From Albugo candida (taxonomy: Eukaryota; Oomycota; Peronosporomycetes; Albuginales), in contig JBDOQK010000036.1 of assembly GCA_040437565.1 (NCBI GenBank), positions 248,001 to 312,000 on the forward strand: a stretch of 64,000 nt of DNA, read 5' to 3'. The first letter of the stretch is position 1. Every line of letters begins with the position of its first letter. Made by a program: the position numbers and the translations under genes. A model generated the notes under the pieces. It was not told the DNA's origin. It worked only from the letters and a program-made list of their open reading frames with translations, and did no database searches. Of this stretch, positions 43,901-53,659 are shown one piece after another.

Positions 43901-44702
43901 TGTCGGTCGGATCGCAGATCGAGGCGCTGAATTCGTCTCTGCTCGGGAATGGATGCGTATTTGTTTCGAGCTATTGGAAATGCTAAAGGCACACAAAAAG
44001 GGAATACGTCGTGCTGCTGTCAACACTTTTGGATACATTGCCAAAGCGATCGGACCACAGGACGTATTACACACACTTTTGAACAATCTCAAGGTCCAAG
44101 AACGTCAGAATCGAGTTTGTACCACTGTGGCAATCGCAATTGTAGCCGAAACATGTTCTCCTTTCACTGTGGTACCTGCTTTGATGAATGAGTATCGAGT
44201 TCCCGAATTGAATGTCCAAAATGGCGTCTTGAAGGCTTTCTCATTCATGTTCGAGTACATTGGCGAGATGGGTAAAGATTATATCTACGCGGTGACACCT
44301 TTGCTCCAAGACGCTCTGATGGATCGGGATTTGGTTCATCGGCAAACAGCGTGCACTACTGTGAAGCATATCGCATTGGGCGTCGCAGGATTGGGATGTG
44401 AAGATGCATTAGTCCATCTGCTTAATTACGTCTGGCCAAATATCTTTGAGACTTCACCACATGTGATCAATGCGGTCTTTGATGCTATTGTGGGCTGCCG
44501 AGTGGCTTTGGGACCGCATGTCATTCTTCAGTACGTATTACAAGGTCTTTTTCACCCCGCACGACGCGTCCGAGAGGTCTATTGGAAGATTTACAACTCG
44601 CTGTACATGTACGCGCAAGATGCATTGACGCCCGCGTATCCGCGGATCCAAGACGATGGAGTCAACATGTACAATCGCACTTATCTGGAACTGTGTATCT
44701 AG
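40977..44702 (+). CDS. SF3B1: Splicing factor SF3B1 (SF3b155)
   Basis: Largest subunit of the SF3b complex in U2 snRNP; it clamps the branch-site helix during spliceosome assembly. The gene is intronless and encodes 1241 residues, near the ~1300 of animals. The N-terminal disordered region carries repeated RWD/KWD-TP units (RWDITP, KWDVTP, RWDETP twice, KWDQTT) that act as U2AF-ligand motifs for UHM proteins and as CDK phosphosites. The p14-binding stretch follows ([20 protein letters not shown]). From ~430 to the end are about twenty HEAT repeats, extremely conserved: [92 protein letters not shown]. The Lys that is mutated in human tumours (K700, as I recall) is Lys here too. The C terminus is slightly divergent (YLELCI). 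Confidence 0.98.
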   Translation: MAEKEGERVGLTSKGQFDQDIYGTNDEFGGFDHTIGPEEDKELKEKHAKNSDKQKLTEGLVDENHDPFADAQAENGSGVVNTRIIDRENSYRKRRFDRVLSPERSDVFDGKTPQRSYKDIMQSQQLEAERAEVIRKIQKQQDEEIANGKLEKPAGNEKEKVKKRKMRWDDPGSGSGSGIDAKTDVESSSGWDTDESSMAEDPNSGRSSRWDITPVAGGQEGSKWDVTPASKNLREKSGRWDETPASKTPGQSKWDQTTVTPTPNLMTPLAGTSKRSRWDETPIASNDVATPQRGQMTPSGVISNDLLTGAMTPEMAQRLRWEREIEERNRPLAEEELDAMFPNTGYKILDPPASYIPIRTPSRKLMTTPTPMGGTPGFMMQSTPAREDYGIPIPSTPSGDVPFIKPEDYQYFGKLMDEVDEEALEPEAARERKIMRLLLKIKNGTPPQRKTALRQITDKACEFGAGPLFNQILPLLMSPTLEDQERHLLVKVIDRILYKLDDLVRPYVHKILVVIEPLLIDEDYYARVEGREIISNLAKAAGLATMISTMRPDIDSTDEYVRNTTARAFAVVASALGIPALLPFLKAVCQSRKSWQARHTGIKIVQQVAILMGCAILPHLKHLVEIIEHGLIDEQKVRTITALALAALAEAAHPYGIESFDSVLRPLWKGIRQHRGKGLAAFLKSIGFIIPLMDAHYANYYTREVMVILIREFQSPDEEMKKIVLKVVKQCVSTEGVDPAYVKERILPEFFRHFWVRRMALDRRNYRQLVETTVELANNVGASDIIARIVDDLKDESEPYRRMVMEAIQKIITNLGASDIAPDLEEKLIDGILYAFQEQSSDDTLVMLTGFGTIVNALGIRAKNYLPQICGTIKWRLNNKPAKVRMQAADLINRIAVVMKTCDQEQLMGHMGVVLYEYLGEEYPEVLGSILGALKAIVNVIGMTKMTPPIKDLLPRLTPILKNRHEKVQENCIDLVGRIADRGAEFVSAREWMRICFELLEMLKAHKKGIRRAAVNTFGYIAKAIGPQDVLHTLLNNLKVQERQNRVCTTVAIAIVAETCSPFTVVPALMNEYRVPELNVQNGVLKAFSFMFEYIGEMGKDYIYAVTPLLQDALMDRDLVHRQTACTTVKHIALGVAGLGCEDALVHLLNYVWPNIFETSPHVINAVFDAIVGCRVALGPHVILQYVLQGLFHPARRVREVYWKIYNSLYMYAQDALTPAYPRIQDDGVNMYNRTYLELCI

Positions 44703-45073
44703 ATTAGTGTGTGTGTTTAATATGAGATAACTTGAATTGTGTTGCACATAACTTATAGAGAGGTACAATGATTAGGGCTGGGAGGGTATGATTACGTAGC
44801 CCCCTCTGTAATGTTACCACGGTCGTGTATTGGAGGAGATACGGTAGTGGCACTGGCGATGAATGGCGTTCTTTCTGATATAAAAAGACTTTATAGCTCA
44901 TCTCGACGCATTTATTTCTGGTTTATTGGGCTGCGTTATAGGATTCCGCATTTCTACCGACCTTGACACGTCTTCTCGCCAATTCTCCGTGTAGATTTAA
45001 TACTAGTGCCGGTAGAAACCTTTTATACGCTCAAGTAATTCAGAGCCTTTTGGTCTCTTGTGCGCGCGTAAAA
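44703..45073. other. Intergenic region between SF3B1 and the formin
   Basis: 371 bp. An open frame runs into the formin from upstream but has no ATG before 45074. No other feature is visible. Confidence 0.55.
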
Positions 45074-48000
45074 ATGGCACCCTCTTTCATCTCACAGCTG
45101 ATGGCATCCAACGCGATGTTGCCTCATCCGACAGAGCTATCTAATGACCATAAACAGCATAATCGTACACACCCAAACGACTTTATTACATCGCTAATAC
45201 CAAACCAAAAAGCAGCGCTAACAAAAAGAGAGAAAATGCGTCCGCTTTTGCCGCCTTTCACAGACGACAGTTCCGTCCACATTTTTAATCCGAGAAAGAC
45301 CATTCTCAACCAATCGAAGCGATCAGTACAGTTACCATTGCAATTGGCATCCGATTCGGATCCATTGGACGAAAGCACCAAAGCTTCGCGGGAGCGCATG
45401 TCGGATGAGATTTTGGTCGATGTTGCTTGGAGTCATCAGATCAAAGTACAGAATTTTTTTCAGACGCTTGAGAGCGGGAAATCGGAACGAACGTCATTGA
45501 CAGCGACGATATCTGAGAGCTCATCCATTGATGAAGTGGTTTTGGACACCAGCGCACCAGTTGAGCCGAGCGAGAAAAATGGAGGATCCAAGCGTCAACG
45601 TGCAGCTAATGCACTCGCAGACTTATTTTCAGGGTCTGCTTCGAGCACAATCACGACACAGGACGCGGCGAAGAGTAAGAAGACTGTTTCGACATCATCA
45701 CATCCTTTGGCAGCAATGCTACAAGATCGGCAAAAGAGTAGAAAGGAGTCAATTGGAATGAAGAATGCACGTGTCGATATAAGCGCCGGGCTTGATGGTA
45801 TGCTGCAGAAAAAGTTGCAATCTGAGGAGAAACTGGATACGGGAGATTGTAAGGATGCAGCTGATCCTCAAGGAAAAACAAAACTTGCACTGAAAGACGA
45901 CCCAATCTATCAGCAGTATTTCAAAATGCTCAAAGTTGGGCTACCGCGTCCCTCTGTCGAACACAAAATGCGAGCGGATCATATCGNNNNNNNNNNNNNN
46001 NNNNNNNNNNNNNNNNNNNNNNNNNNNNNNNNNNNNNNNNNNNNNNNNNNNNNNNNNNNNNNNNNNNNNNNNNNNNNNNNNNNNNNGGAATGAAGAATGC
46101 ACGTGTCGATATAAGCGCCGGGCTTGATGGTATGCTGCAGAAAAAGTTGCAATCTGAGGAGAAACTGGATACGGGAGATTGTAAGGATGCAGCTGATCCT
46201 CAAGGAAAAACAAAACTTGCACTGAAAGACGACCCAATCTATCAGCAGTATTTCAAAATGCTCAAAGTTGGGCTACCGCGTCCCTCTGTCGAACACAAAA
46301 TGCGAGCGGATCATATCGATCCAGCGATATTGGACTGTGATCCTAATTTTCCTCTTCCAGAAAACTTTATCAAGAAAAAGACCGGAGCTTCTGCTTCCAA
46401 CACGCCGAGTCAGCAGCAAGATACCGACAGATTGGAAGCTGAATATCAGCAACAACTCAAGTTGTATCGTGAGAAACTTCCAAGCTATGAACGGATGCTC
46501 AAGGTCGGACTTCCACGGTCTGCTGTCGAACACAAAATGCAATCGGAAGGATGCGATCCGTCGTGGCTGGATAATCCACCAAAACGTAAAATAATCGTCG
46601 CTGAAAATGAGATTTCGTCTGAAGAATTGGAAGCACACAAAAAAAAGTATGAAAAGTTTTTTGCAATGCTACAATACGGAATTGCTCGGGAAGCTGTGGA
46701 GCACAAAATGCGTCAGTCCGGATTGGATCCTGCCGAACTGGACGGTCCAAAACGATCGTCGCATACTATTTCGTCGAGTGGCAGTGATCCTGCCAAAGCA
46801 CCGAGCGGATTCGTGCGTAAAAAACTGCACTGGGAAACTATATCGTATAGTGAAAGAGCAAATCAAAAGTCCAAAAGTGCTTCGACGCAAAGTCTTTGGC
46901 ATTGCGCGATTCAAAAAGGAATTCGTCAAAGCCTCCAAATGTCAGAACAGAACAAATCACAGCTCGAGACGCTTTTTGTCAAAAAGGTATCCGAAACAAG
47001 TCGAAAGCGACCGGTACAACGGAGTCGTGGGGCCGGTGATGCCATAGAGCCGAATGCAGATTGTTCCAAGAGTACAGGTTTGAATCCAAAGCACAAAATC
47101 GCACTTATCGATTTGAAAAAGTCACAAAATATTGCGATTGTACTCGCTCGTGTCAAAATGAACTTTAGCGATCTCCGTCGTGAGGTCTTGGCAATGAATC
47201 CAACGGTACTTTCAACGTCTCAAATCAAAACCCTCATAGAAATGTGGCCGGATCGCACAGAGCAGCAAGCCATCAATGGGTATAAAGGCTCAATAGAGGC
47301 TTTAGGAACGGTACCCTTGACCCTTCGAAAATTTCATTCATCGAATTGACATTTCATTCGCATAGTCCGAGCGGTTTTTTGTCGAGGTACGGAAGGAAAC
47401 GCGATTTCGGGAGCGATTAAGTTGTCTCGTGTTCAAACAAGAATTTTCATCGCGTGTTTTTGAGCTAAGGTGCGTGAACAAACGAGCCGGGATTCAAGTT
47501 TTTAAATGCTAATGATCTACTTTGCGCAGAGAATCTATCCAATTGATCATTCGATCTGTCCATCAAGTGTGCTCGAGCCAGAGTCTTCTCCAAATACTCG
47601 TTTACATTTTGGAAATTGGGAATTTCTTGAATTTCGGTCCGCCTAATAGCACCACGAACATGGCAGACGGCTTCTCTCTGCGGTCCTTGTCCAAATTATC
47701 GCAAACCAAAGCGTTTACAGGGAACACAACCGTGTTGCAGTACATTGTGCAAAGTATCGAGCGAGAAGTCCCCGATTTAGCCCGATTCTATGAAGAGATT
47801 AAGCTGGTTACCAAATGCTCAAAAGTCTCATTGTCGGCTCTCCAGGCCGAGAAGAAGGCGTTGGAAGAAGGGCAGAAAAAAGTGCTTTTTGAGGCCGAAT
47901 CCGTGAANNNNNNNNNNNNNNNNNNNNNNNNNNNNNNNNNNNNNNNNNNNNNNNNNNNNNNNNNNNNNNNNNNNNNNNNNNNNNNNNNNNNNNNNNNNNN

Positions 48001-49087
48001 NNNNNNNTCGAATTGACATTTCATTCGCATAGTCCGAGCGGTTTTTTGTCGAGGTACGGAAGGAAACGCGATTTCGGGAGCGATTAAGTTGTCTCGTGTT
48101 CAAACAAGAATTTTCATCGCGTGTTTTTGAGCTAAGGTGCGTGAACAAACGAGCCGGGATTCAAGTTTTTAAATGCTAATGATCTACTTTGCGCAGAGAA
48201 TCTATCCAATTGATCATTCGATCTGTCCATCAAGTGTGCTCGAGCCAGAGTCTTCTCCAAATACTCGTTTACATTTTGGAAATTGGGAATTTCTTGAATT
48301 TCGGTCCGCCTAATAGCACCACGAACATGGCAGACGGCTTCTCTCTGCGGTCCTTGTCCAAATTATCGCAAACCAAAGCGTTTACAGGGAACACAACCGT
48401 GTTGCAGTACATTGTGCAAAGTATCGAGCGAGAAGTCCCCGATTTAGCCCGATTCTATGAAGAGATTAAGCTGGTTACCAAATGCTCAAAAGTCTCATTG
48501 TCGGCTCTCCAGGCCGAGAAGAAGGCGTTGGAAGAAGGGCAGAAAAAAGTGCTTTTTGAGGCCGAATCCGTGAACCCCTCATCTTTCAGTTTGGATGAGG
48601 AGTTGGCAGCGCCGATTCTCAAGCAATTCGCTTCTGAAGTGAGTCGGGAGCTGGAAGCAATTAACGGGTTGCAGGAGCAAATGGAGGAGATGGTACGTGA
48701 TGTGATCGAGTTGAGGATGGAGACACTGTTGACTGAGGTGTTTATTGGTAGAAAACACGATTTATGGACTATTTTGACGAATCGGAATCGACAGATGATC
48801 TCGATGAGCTTTTATCGCATTTGGCCAATTTTATTGAAGAATTTCAGCATGAAAAACGACAATGGGAAGAACAGAAGAAACGTAAAGACAAAGCTGACGC
48901 GCGAGATAAAAAGTGTCGTGTTTCAACTGCGCAGTTATCTAAAAGCCTTTGCCAAGCATCGCCTTCATCTACATCAATGGACGCAAGAAGACGATCACTT
49001 GAAAACTTGGTGAATTGTACCGAGATTTCGGACGTAAAGGAAGCGGAATGCAAGCAAATCGATAAAGCGACTGTTTCGTGTGCATAA
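45074..49087 (+). CDS. FH2 formin with three WASHC3-type motifs
   Basis: Actin nucleator/elongator of ~946 residues. Exons, overlaps counted once: 45074-47310, 47366-47469 (also at 48033-48136), 48197-48692 and 48752-49087. The N-terminal ~270 residues are Ser/Lys-rich and unrecognised. Three copies of a motif then follow at ~281, ~360 and ~418: KMLKVGLPRPSVEHKM, RMLKVGLPRSAVEHKM and AMLQYGIAREAVEHKM, each followed by a G/H-x-DP turn. The same motif occurs in WASH-complex subunit WASHC3/CCDC53. FH2 spans ~470-870: RKKLHWETI, DLKKSQNIAIVLARVKM, ILEIGNFLN, DGFSLRSLSKLSQTKA, TTVLQYIVQSIE, then RFMDYFDESESTDDLDEL. I see no proline-rich FH1, so profilin-actin loading would have to use another route. 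Confidence 0.88.
45755..46318. repeat. Gap 45987-46086 with duplicated flanks (232 bp)
   Basis: Bases 45755-45986 recur at 46087-46318. The overlap contains the first WASHC3-type motif of the formin. Without correction a naive reading would count four motifs instead of three. Confidence 0.9.
47341..48574. repeat. Gap 47908-48007 with duplicated flanks (567 bp)
   Basis: Bases 47341-47907 recur at 48008-48574. The overlap contains exon 2 and most of exon 3 of the formin. Confidence 0.9.
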
Positions 49088-49449
49088 AAGGCTGATCAAA
49101 AAGCTGAAGAGCTGAAACCTTTTGGAAAAATTGAATGCTGACATTTCAATGTTAGCAGAGTGGAAGATGCAACAAGCTTTTTGAAATGTCTTTGCGAAAG
49201 GACCTACGCTAAAGCTTTTATCGATGTTCCTCAATTGCCGCCCGCGTATCATTTGCGCTTCAAGGTATAATNNNNNNNNNNNNNNNNNNNNNNNNNNNNN
49301 NNNNNNNNNNNNNNNNNNNNNNNNNNNNNNNNNNNNNNNNNNNNNNNNNNNNNNNNNNNNNNNNNNNNNNNCGCGTATCATTTGCGCTTCAAGGTATAAT
49401 ATAGTATAATGTATTTTTATAATTACGTAGCAATTATAATATCACGATT
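49088..49449. other. Intergenic region with gap 49272-49371
   Basis: 362 bp between the formin stop and the phosphotriesterase-like start, including 100 N and the 29-bp gap-edge duplication. No further feature is visible. Confidence 0.55.
49243..49400. repeat. Gap 49272-49371 with 29-bp duplicated flanks
   Basis: Bases 49243-49271 recur at 49372-49400. Same overlap signature, non-coding. Confidence 0.85.
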
Positions 49450-50820
49450 ATGATCGATGCAGTGGAATTGCTCTCGATTCTTGGTCCTATTACTTGTTGT
49501 GAGGAGAACCTAGGGATTTGCTTGCCTCATGAGCATATACTACACTCTATCAGTAGCATTCTCAATGCTGATGACAAGGCTGAAGCTGGTGCTGATAATA
49601 TTCAGGTGGAAGAGCTGCTTTCAGCTCGTCAAGATCCGAAGGGATATCGAAAAGGAATCAATTTGCGTATGGAAAACACCTCCGATAGCATTCGTGAGCT
49701 GGAAAGGATGAAACGCGACTTGGATGTCGTCATCATCGATGCAACATTGGATCAAGAGCGGCTGAATAGCGCCGTTATGAGCAACAAAGTGATTGACATT
49801 GCTGAGAAATTAGTCGACAAACGCATTCATATTGTCAATGTCACAAGTCTGAATCTGGAACAAGTCGAATTCGAATCGAAAGAGGAGAGCAGCAAGTTGT
49901 TTAAGATTATGAAACATCGATTTCTTTATGGAGAAAAATGCGAAAATGACAGCGGAAGTAGCAGAAAGCGTTATTTCGGTGCGATGTATCAACAGCTTCA
50001 TCTCTATTTCTCTACAGAAGGTATAAATTCTAGCACATTGGATCTAAAGCATCAATTCCTTGCGAGCACAATTGCAAAGTTACACTCAGAAATTAACGTA
50101 CCAGTGTTTCTATCGCTTTCGTGCAATAGCACCCAAACAATAGAATTCTTTGCGTACGTTCAGAGATTTTTTCATCAAATGCAAATCGAAGGAGTAAAAA
50201 TGGACAGAATTGTCTTTTGTCATGCGGATCGCTGGATAGAACAACCGCATTTCGAGTATACGTCTTTTCTCTTCTCTCTCGCAGATCTTGGCGTCTCGTT
50301 ATTGCTTTCTAGTATTGGATTGTACACTGCGAGCGAATACCTGATCCTGAATCCTCTTTTGACGCTTGGAAATGATACCATCCCGAGAGCCACATGGTTT
50401 CCCCCACCGAAAGATCAGAAGATTGTGCAACTGCTTTACCAATTGATTGCCCGAGGTTACGTGGACCAAGTACTTATTTCAACCTCTATCTTGCTGAAGA
50501 CGCAGTTGAGACGATATGGAGGTGGCGGCTATCAATATTTGGAGCAATGTTTCAAAAAAGGATTTCTGGCTGGAAGCTCTGACGTTTGCGAAATGGAAAA
50601 GTGGTGGCAGACAATGACGAGAAGGAACCCGCTCAAACTCCTCAAATGGTATAGTGCGCCATCCAAAGCCGAAACACCTCGTGAGTACCTCATCTGCTCC
50701 ATTTGCAAGCAATGCTTTGAGCCAATTGTTGGCGAGTTTTTTACCAAATTCAACTTTACATATTGCGGGACGAAATGCCTTAAACTACACAGTAAGTGTC
50801 GATTTAAAGCAATAAAATAG
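49450..50820 (+). CDS. Phosphotriesterase-related protein, active site degraded, with C-terminal Cys-rich finger
   Basis: 456 residues, one exon. The body follows the phosphotriesterase (PTE/PTER) amidohydrolase family: SILGPITCCEENLGICLPHEHIL at the start, NTSDSIRELERMKRDL, RIVFCHADRW and a KTQLRRYGGGGYQYL segment matching KTRLxxYGGHGYxHIL. Of the expected metal and catalytic residues, the HEH pair and the His of FCHADR remain. The bridging Glu/Lys (GEIG in PTER) is replaced, the His of the VxIHPG strand is in FLSLSC, and the catalytic Asp in AHDIHTKTRL is replaced (STSILLKTQL). So hydrolysis is unlikely. Residues ~420-450 add a Cys-rich finger absent from PTER (CSICKQC...YCGTKC, with His and Cys after). 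The stop lies 92 bp from the convergent elicitin. Binding, not catalysis, is inferred. Confidence 0.75.
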   Translation: MIDAVELLSILGPITCCEENLGICLPHEHILHSISSILNADDKAEAGADNIQVEELLSARQDPKGYRKGINLRMENTSDSIRELERMKRDLDVVIIDATLDQERLNSAVMSNKVIDIAEKLVDKRIHIVNVTSLNLEQVEFESKEESSKLFKIMKHRFLYGEKCENDSGSSRKRYFGAMYQQLHLYFSTEGINSSTLDLKHQFLASTIAKLHSEINVPVFLSLSCNSTQTIEFFAYVQRFFHQMQIEGVKMDRIVFCHADRWIEQPHFEYTSFLFSLADLGVSLLLSSIGLYTASEYLILNPLLTLGNDTIPRATWFPPPKDQKIVQLLYQLIARGYVDQVLISTSILLKTQLRRYGGGGYQYLEQCFKKGFLAGSSDVCEMEKWWQTMTRRNPLKLLKWYSAPSKAETPREYLICSICKQCFEPIVGEFFTKFNFTYCGTKCLKLHSKCRFKAIK

Positions 50821-50912
50821 AGACGAAAACGTCCGCTTTATATTATTTGCTACTTTTACGACAGAAATGAGAACGCCACGTTTAGGGTACCGGAATGGAC
50901 ACACTCCACGAC

Positions 50913-51449
50913 CTAATTGGGTAGATACAATATCTCCGAGTGCTTTGGATACAATACCAGCCCCATACCCGCCGATTCCATATTGGAAGTTGTGGTATTG
51001 GTCCGCTCCAGTTGTAGGGATGTTGCATTCACATAGGATTTGTCAGTGAATCTGTGCTCTAATGCTTTCCGTACCTTTTCTCCAAGTTGATTGCATCCAC
51101 TGTGAAAATTGTCGACAATTTGTCTCATATTCAGCTCCACAGAGTCAATTGCGATGATACAATCCATTGGCTCGAGCGTATCGATTTCTTCAAATAGAGA
51201 TCGGCACGCATTCGATTCACACATCTTCAATAGCTTCTCGGGATCGGGCCATCCACCGTGTGGGATGAAGGAGCTTCCAGAAGCTTCCATACAAGAAGAA
51301 ACGTTGGGATTTGAAGCCGCAGATGCCAATTTGACGACTTCAGAGCTCGGGCAATGTTTCGCAGAGATCGCGAGGAGCAGCTGCAAATATGCGATACATA
51401 AAAGCCACATTGTTGGAATGGTTTGGCAAGGGATACTTTGCGAATGCAT
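50913..51449 (-). CDS. Elicitin-like secreted protein
   Basis: Elicitins are small oomycete proteins that bind sterols and can trigger plant defence. The ATG at 51449 or, better, 51410 gives a signal peptide (MWLLCIAYLQLLLAISA) followed at once by the mature start KHCPSS. The six-cysteine core has spacing C-19-C-23-C-4-C-14-C-21-C. Canonical elicitins have 23-23-4-14-18, so the three inner intervals match exactly and the outer ones mark an elicitin-like (ELL) clade. Conserved-looking residues include the C-x4-C turn CESNAC and the following FEEIDTLEPMDC. A Thr/Ser/Asn-rich tail follows with no hydrophobic GPI signal in this frame; an unrecognised 3' intron (GTATGG near 50990) could change the end. 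This is the clearest taxonomic marker of the window. Confidence 0.85.
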   Translation of the reverse strand: MHSQSIPCQTIPTMWLLCIAYLQLLLAISAKHCPSSEVVKLASAASNPNVSSCMEASGSSFIPHGGWPDPEKLLKMCESNACRSLFEEIDTLEPMDCIIAIDSVELNMRQIVDNFHSGCNQLGEKVRKALEHRFTDKSYVNATSLQLERTNTTTSNMESAGMGLVLYPKHSEILYLPN

Positions 51450-51540
51450 TGCCGTATCGTCCTGGAACGCATTCTTCTTCGGCAAAGAGACTAAAGATCT
51501 CGGAGAAGAAGAAAATGTCTATCAATCATACCGAACATAG

Positions 51541-51702
51541 CACTATGTTTCCTGTACTTTGGAACCNNNNNNNNNNNNNNNNNNNNNNNNNNNNNNNNNN
51601 NNNNNNNNNNNNNNNNNNNNNNNNNNNNNNNNNNNNNNNNNNNNNNNNNNNNNNNNNNNNNNNNNNCGCTAATTATACATGGATGTCGTTCTTTTCACAT
51701 AG
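51541..51702. other. Gap 51567-51666 without duplicated flanks
   Basis: 100 N with no repeat across it, so real sequence is missing. The 5' end of the SENP8-like gene lies in or near it. An ATG at 51545 just left of the gap could be its first exon, which I cannot confirm. Confidence 0.6.
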
Positions 51703-52305
51703 TTTCTGTGGCTAAATGATAACGCGATCCATTTCTACTTTGCGTATTTGCATCTATACGTATGCAATGAATCTCCTCGTGTTCTTTTCGCGGACCCTGC
51801 GGTCGTATCGTGTCTTTTATTGCAGTGTGATGATGACCAAGATTTAAAGGAGATGACTTGCGGTTGGAAATTGCATGAAAAGGAGCTATGTTTCTTTCCA
51901 GTGAATAACAGACAGTCCTTTGAAGAGTACGGTTCACATTGGTCGCTTATTGTTTTTCGTAAGAATGAGAAGGGATTGGAGCACTACGATTCCAGTGAGC
52001 CTCTCAATGAAGCGGCAGCTATTCGAACTTGTGACATGCTTCGTCGTGTTTTTCAGCTATCAACGGACGACGACGAAGTGCTTCGATCTGCTGATGTAAA
52101 TTATGGCATTATAAAGCGATCCTGCGCACAGCAGGCAAATGAATATGATTGTGGTATGCACGTCTTATTAGTGGCCGAATATCTGACGAAAGCGCACTTC
52201 AAAAGCGTAAATTGTTCGCTTCAAGAGTATGTGAGCCCAATGAAAATTCGAGAAAGGAGACTTGAGATACCCTCACTCATTAAGAGATTACAAGAGAACG
52301 CGTAA
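51703..52305 (+). CDS. Ulp1/SENP8-type deneddylase-like cysteine protease; 5' end missing
   Basis: C48-family protease, most like SENP8/DEN1, which removes or matures the ubiquitin-like modifier NEDD8. The visible part is 200 residues starting at a probable acceptor (CACATAG) with FLWLNDNAIHFYFAYL, the substrate-gating WLND/FxF element. The triad is complete: His in GSHWSLIVF, Asp in EHYDSSEP, Cys in YDCGMHVLL; the oxyanion Gln is in QQANEYDCG. FFPVNN before the His is the usual FIPVND strand. Only an N-terminal tip of a few to tens of residues should be missing, since DEN1 enzymes are ~212 residues. It is convergent with the cysteine-synthase-like gene (48 bp between stops). Confidence 0.85.
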   Translation, partial: FLWLNDNAIHFYFAYLHLYVCNESPRVLFADPAVVSCLLLQCDDDQDLKEMTCGWKLHEKELCFFPVNNRQSFEEYGSHWSLIVFRKNEKGLEHYDSSEPLNEAAAIRTCDMLRRVFQLSTDDDEVLRSADVNYGIIKRSCAQQANEYDCGMHVLLVAEYLTKAHFKSVNCSLQEYVSPMKIRERRLEIPSLIKRLQENA

Positions 52306-52353
52306 AAATATCATATACAAATCAGAAATTCGATTGTCTCTTAATTCCTGTGG

Positions 52354-53583
52354 CTAAATGGATGCTGTGTCTTTGATGACGGGATCCTCCGCACCATCAA
52401 TGTTTTGAATGCTGATCCCTTGAGATTCAAGCCATGAGGCGTTGTAGAGCTTTCCCAAGTACCGTTCTCCGCTATCACACAAGATCGTCACAATTGTGTG
52501 TCCGGGTCCCAGCTCTTTGGCCATTTTATAGGCTCCAACAACATTCAAAGCGGCACTTGGCCCAATGAAAATGCCATCCTTATTTAAAAGGTGGTAAGCC
52601 ATATTGACAATGTCTTGATTACTTCCCGTTATTCCCTTGTCGATTCGAGCTTCTTTGAAGTTGGAACTCAACAAAGGCACCCCAATACCTTCGGCAATGG
52701 TGCTACCACCCTTTGTCGGAACCACTTCGATTCCATCCTTCTTGATGAGAACCTCTGGTGTATTCACATACGAACTCATGCCATCAATCTCTTCTGGATC
52801 GATAAGCCACACTTGAAGTTGATCATTTTTTTCTTTGAAAAATTTAGAGCATCCAGCAATCGTTCCTCCAGTTCCCGAGGCAGACACAAATCCGTCTATT
52901 TTTCCATTTGTCTGTCGCCACATTTCAGGTGCGGTTTCCAGATAATGTGCTCTCATATTAGCCTGATTTTCGAATTGATTGAAAAAAAACATTGTGTTGG
53001 AGTGTTCCGAATCATAATTTTCCTTGATCGATTGTGCGACGTAGTAAAAGTGCTTCTCTTTGTCGAAGATAGACGCGACCGGCATGACGTGAACCTTTGC
53101 ACCAGCGATTTCCATGGCGCTGACTTTCTCTGCGGATGCTTTGTCAGGTGACACAAAAGTTGTCGGATATCCTCTAGAGGCGCACAGAATAGCCAATGAT
53201 GCCCCAGTGTTGCCCCCAGTTGCTTCAATAACCGGACAATTCTTTGGATTAGTTGGGTCCAAAAGACCTTGTTCTTCTGCTTCCAAAATCATTTGCTTTG
53301 CTGCACGATCCTTCAAACTGAACGTGGGATTCATAAATTCTGCTTTTCCGTAAATTTTACAGTTTGTGAGCTCTGAGAGACTTTTTATCTCAATGAGCGG
53401 AGTGTTCCCAATTGCATCAAAGAGACTGTGTCCGACTTTGACTTTTGCGTTTGGCTTTGCTTTGGCATTTTTCTTCTTTTTGGCTTCTCGTTCCCTCTTA
53501 TCGACAAAAAGGAAGCCGATAGAGACGCACCCAGCCATCAAACAGACAGCGGGAAGAGCCCAGGGACGAACACGGTTCGTCAT
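52354..53583 (-). CDS. Cysteine synthase-like PLP enzyme with N-terminal membrane anchor
   Basis: Fold-type II PLP enzyme of the cysteine synthase / cystathionine beta-synthase family. From the ATG at 53583 it is 409 residues. Residues ~8-28 are a membrane anchor (WALPAVCLMAGCVSIGFLFV) followed by a Lys-rich linker. The catalytic part has SLFDAIGNTPLIEI, the PLP Lys in NPTFSLKDRAAKQM, the substrate loop EATGGNTGASLA, the phosphate-cup GTGGTIAG, STIAEGIGVP and GPSAALNVVG. Mid-chain insertions (FDKEKHFYYVAQ, NTMFFFNQFEN) and the anchor are like yeast Mcy1, an outer mitochondrial membrane protein, better than soluble O-acetylserine sulfhydrylases. The reaction is therefore uncertain; beta-replacement or desulfuration is expected. 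The gene is divergent from the TMEM42-like gene, with only 76 bp between the start codons. Confidence 0.88.
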   Translation of the reverse strand: MTNRVRPWALPAVCLMAGCVSIGFLFVDKREREAKKKKNAKAKPNAKVKVGHSLFDAIGNTPLIEIKSLSELTNCKIYGKAEFMNPTFSLKDRAAKQMILEAEEQGLLDPTNPKNCPVIEATGGNTGASLAILCASRGYPTTFVSPDKASAEKVSAMEIAGAKVHVMPVASIFDKEKHFYYVAQSIKENYDSEHSNTMFFFNQFENQANMRAHYLETAPEMWRQTNGKIDGFVSASGTGGTIAGCSKFFKEKNDQLQVWLIDPEEIDGMSSYVNTPEVLIKKDGIEVVPTKGGSTIAEGIGVPLLSSNFKEARIDKGITGSNQDIVNMAYHLLNKDGIFIGPSAALNVVGAYKMAKELGPGHTIVTILCDSGERYLGKLYNASWLESQGISIQNIDGAEDPVIKDTASI

Positions 53584-53659
53584 TGCAGCGCGAAACGACA
53601 GGCGAAATGTTTGAAAAGCTGCTTTCTGAATTGCGTATACCACATACTTTAGTAGTAAT

